8,390 bases of DNA from Bacteroidales bacterium (GTDB lineage Bacteria; Bacteroidota; Bacteroidia; Bacteroidales; JAOZMU01): NCBI GenBank assembly GCA_029934165.1, contig JAOZMU010000124.1, forward strand, positions 1 through 8,390. The letters are read 5' to 3'. The position numbers and the translations under genes are program-made. The stretch's first letter is position 1; every line of letters begins with the position of its first letter. The notes below the pieces were generated by a model, which worked only from the letters and a program-made list of their open reading frames with translations, made no database searches and was not told where the DNA came from. Shown one piece after another: positions 7,252 through 8,390 of the stretch.

Positions 7252-8100
7252 TTATTGTTTTCTACTAAGTTTTTTATATTTTTTCTTAAATTTATCAAGA
7301 TAGTCATTATATTCCCTTGTTTTTAAAATTCTATCTAAATTGTAGTAATAAAAGTGTTGGGTTTGTGTCCATTCACCTTCTTTACAGATTTCTTTCCATT
7401 TGCTAAAACTGGTTGCTTTGAAAAAAGGGTTTATAAATTCATTTGTTTTTATTTCTGATACTTGCTTATCCATATCAAGAAATGGGGTTGTTAATCTTGA
7501 CATAAACAATGTCATTAAAAGATTGTCAGTCAGATTATCAAAGCTTCTAATGTTAATTCCTAATTCTTGACTTAATTGATTTCTTTTGATTGTATGTTCA
7601 TTAGAAATATTTCTGTTCCCAATATATATCGTAAAATTGTAATTTGGTGGTTTTATTGCTCTGTTTACATTAGGAAGAATTTTACCTACATTATCAGGAT
7701 TATTTTCTAACCATCTTTTCCAATCTAAAATTTGTTGAATTGCTTGATTTAATCTTGCACTTTGATTTCCTTTTTTTGTAAAAAGATTACAATGTGGTGT
7801 TTCTATTTCAATAATATTGTAATATAAACCTGCACTAAAATTTTCATTAATTACGACAAAATCACTTACATAATCATTTCCAAACTGTAATTTATTTAAT
7901 ACCAAGTAAGTTCTTGCTTTATCTGCAAGAAATAAACCTGCGTAATTAGCTAAAAAGTTATGATAATCTTTTTCCAACAAATTTGTATCAGAGAGCATTT
8001 TTGTCCATTCTTCTACTAATTCTTTAAAAAAAACTTTTTGGTCTAATTTTATCCAATCGTAAATTACACTATTGTTTCTTTTTTTTAACCAATTTAACAT
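7252..8100 (-). CDS. Shedu-like (DUF4263) nuclease
   Basis: This 282-residue protein carries the central block of the Shedu/DUF4263 family, a PD-(D/E)xK-fold nuclease. The block comprises SDFVVI with Asp80, then IIEIETP with Glu98 and Glu100, then a run reading FTKKGNQSARLNQAIQQILDW (107-127) and WLENN. Many relatives have E-x-E with a following proline, a hydrophobic LxHAxxQxxDW helix and WLxxN, so this reads as an intact active-site region. About 75 N-terminal residues (VFFKELVEEWTKML, DYHNFLANYAGLFL) form the helical lead-in usual in the family. The C-terminal 80 residues are unassigned and end in a lysine-rich tail. Known Shedu proteins protect bacteria against phage by nucleolytic action, and some need no partner. 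Here it is the first gene of a four-gene operon with a GTPase. The start at 8100 is preceded by an A/T-rich leader. Confidence 0.85.
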   Translation of the reverse strand: MLNWLKKRNNSVIYDWIKLDQKVFFKELVEEWTKMLSDTNLLEKDYHNFLANYAGLFLADKARTYLVLNKLQFGNDYVSDFVVINENFSAGLYYNIIEIETPHCNLFTKKGNQSARLNQAIQQILDWKRWLENNPDNVGKILPNVNRAIKPPNYNFTIYIGNRNISNEHTIKRNQLSQELGINIRSFDNLTDNLLMTLFMSRLTTPFLDMDKQVSEIKTNEFINPFFKATSFSKWKEICKEGEWTQTQHFYYYNLDRILKTREYNDYLDKFKKKYKKLSRKQ

Positions 8101-8238
8101 ATTATTTATTTTGTTAATTATATATAACTAGAAATGTAATCATTTCAGTTTCAAAGAGTTAAGATTTTCAAATTTTTACTTTTTGAAAAAAGTTATGAAC
8201 ACTTTTTCATGTGTTTACAACAAATTGGGTTAATTGTG
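8101..8238 (-). promoter_or_regulatory. Leader of the nuclease operon with paired inverted repeats
   Basis: This 138-bp gap is the only leader in the window long enough to hold an independent promoter. It contains a perfect inverted repeat, ACTTTTT-GA-AAAAAGT (8178-8193), and next to it AACAC (8198-8202) facing GTGTT (8211-8215) across 8 bp. ACTTTTT recurs at 8201-8207, so the two sites share a half-site 23 bp apart, about two helical turns. That suits a dimeric repressor, although the runs of A and T make chance repeats easier. A loose Bacteroidota-type promoter can be drawn on the minus strand as TTG near 8222-8224 and TAACTTTT near 8188-8195, but the 22-bp spacing is only approximate. I see no small gene in the gap. 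Confidence 0.35.
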
Positions 8239-8345
8239 CATAACGAAAATGGGTTGGCGGAATTGGTGTTTTTGTAGCTTGCGAAATGAGCGAAGCGAAT
8301 GAAGCAAGCTACAAAAATACCAATTACGACCAAACCAATGTTATG
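8239..8345 (-). repeat. attC-like palindromic element C
   Basis: A 22-bp central stem pairs 8261-8282 with 8304-8325, with a single G-to-A difference. The apex is GAAATGAGCGAAGCGAATGAA. An outer stem pairs GGGTTGG (8251-8257) with CCAAACC (8330-8336), with one mismatch and an extrahelical base beside it. In gene sense the element begins CATAACATTGGTTTGG and ends CCATTTTCGTTATGC. Its terminal arms CATAAC and GTTATG are exact inverted repeats, and the 3' end differs from GTTRRRY at one position. The internal stem is unrelated in sequence to those of elements A and B. It separates the nuclease operon from whatever lies to the right. Confidence 0.8.
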
Positions 8346-8349
8346 TTTC

Positions 8350-8390
8350 CTATCTTCCGTCTATCAATCGTCTCGATATTTGACTTATCT
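8350..8390 (-). CDS. Possible 3' end of a gene entering from the right
   Basis: On the minus strand one frame is open from the window edge and ends RRLIDGR followed by TAG at 8350-8352, five bases from palindrome C. The other gene groups also end within a few bases of a palindrome, so this placement is what an additional gene group would give. Only about 12 codons are visible and nothing can be said of function. A second frame stays open into the palindrome and stops within it, so the reading frame is not certain. Confidence 0.3.
   Translation of the reverse strand, partial: ISQISRRLIDGR

Noticed and set aside
7251..7307. The 281-residue start of the GTPase
   Set aside because: It would overlap the nuclease gene by 56 bp, while the ATG at 7250 gives a one-base junction and still keeps all GTPase motifs; the extra 19 residues match nothing I recognise.
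1..8390. Insertion sequence or prophage boundaries
   Set aside because: No transposase, integrase or phage structural gene is seen, and I found no target-site duplications flanking the palindromes.

Overview
The base composition is strongly AT-rich (well over 70% by eye), gene starts follow A-rich leaders without clear Shine-Dalgarno sequences, and the protein families fit a member of the Bacteroidota, probably a flavobacterium-like or cytophaga-like organism. Taxonomy is inferred from style only. All convincing genes lie on the minus strand, so transcription runs from high to low coordinates. I see no rRNA, tRNA, CRISPR array, transposase or integrase gene in the window.

The window is built as an array. 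Three long imperfect palindromes of 101-107 bp (1723-1823, 5771-5875, 8239-8345), and perhaps the edge of a fourth at 1-56, separate groups of tightly packed genes. The palindromes share their outer arms (gene-sense CATAACATTGG on one side, CCATTTYCG on the other) and an apex resembling GAGCGNAGCGAA. The stem interiors differ completely in sequence yet stay self-complementary. Each sits within a few bases of the stop codon of the gene group before it. This layout resembles integron attC sites and a cassette array without a nearby integrase, but the resemblance is inferred from layout and not established.

Region by region, in transcription order. (i) 8350-8390: possible tail of a gene entering from the right, then palindrome C. 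(ii) 8100-5880: a four-gene operon with a Shedu-like (DUF4263) nuclease, a P-loop GTPase, a three-helix membrane protein and a 60-residue protein made only of three CCHC zinc knuckles, then palindrome B. (iii) 5733-1827: a HEPN-like protein and a 1099-residue protein combining a KGGxGR-type ParA/MinD-like ATPase, a second P-loop ATPase and a C-terminal cold-shock-like domain, then palindrome A. (iv) 1693-45: a GltS-like multi-pass membrane transporter and a small two-helix membrane protein that seems cut short at the possible fourth palindrome.

Groups (ii) and (iii) look like anti-phage or other conflict systems: a nuclease with a GTPase and membrane partner, and a HEPN protein with a large sensor-like ATPase. 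Neither gene combination is one I recognise as a named system. Function is inferred from domain content and the modular setting. Only group (ii) has a leader long enough (8101-8238) for an ordinary promoter of its own. Groups (iii) and (iv) begin 30-40 bp after a palindrome, so they may depend on read-through or on promoter elements inside the palindromes.
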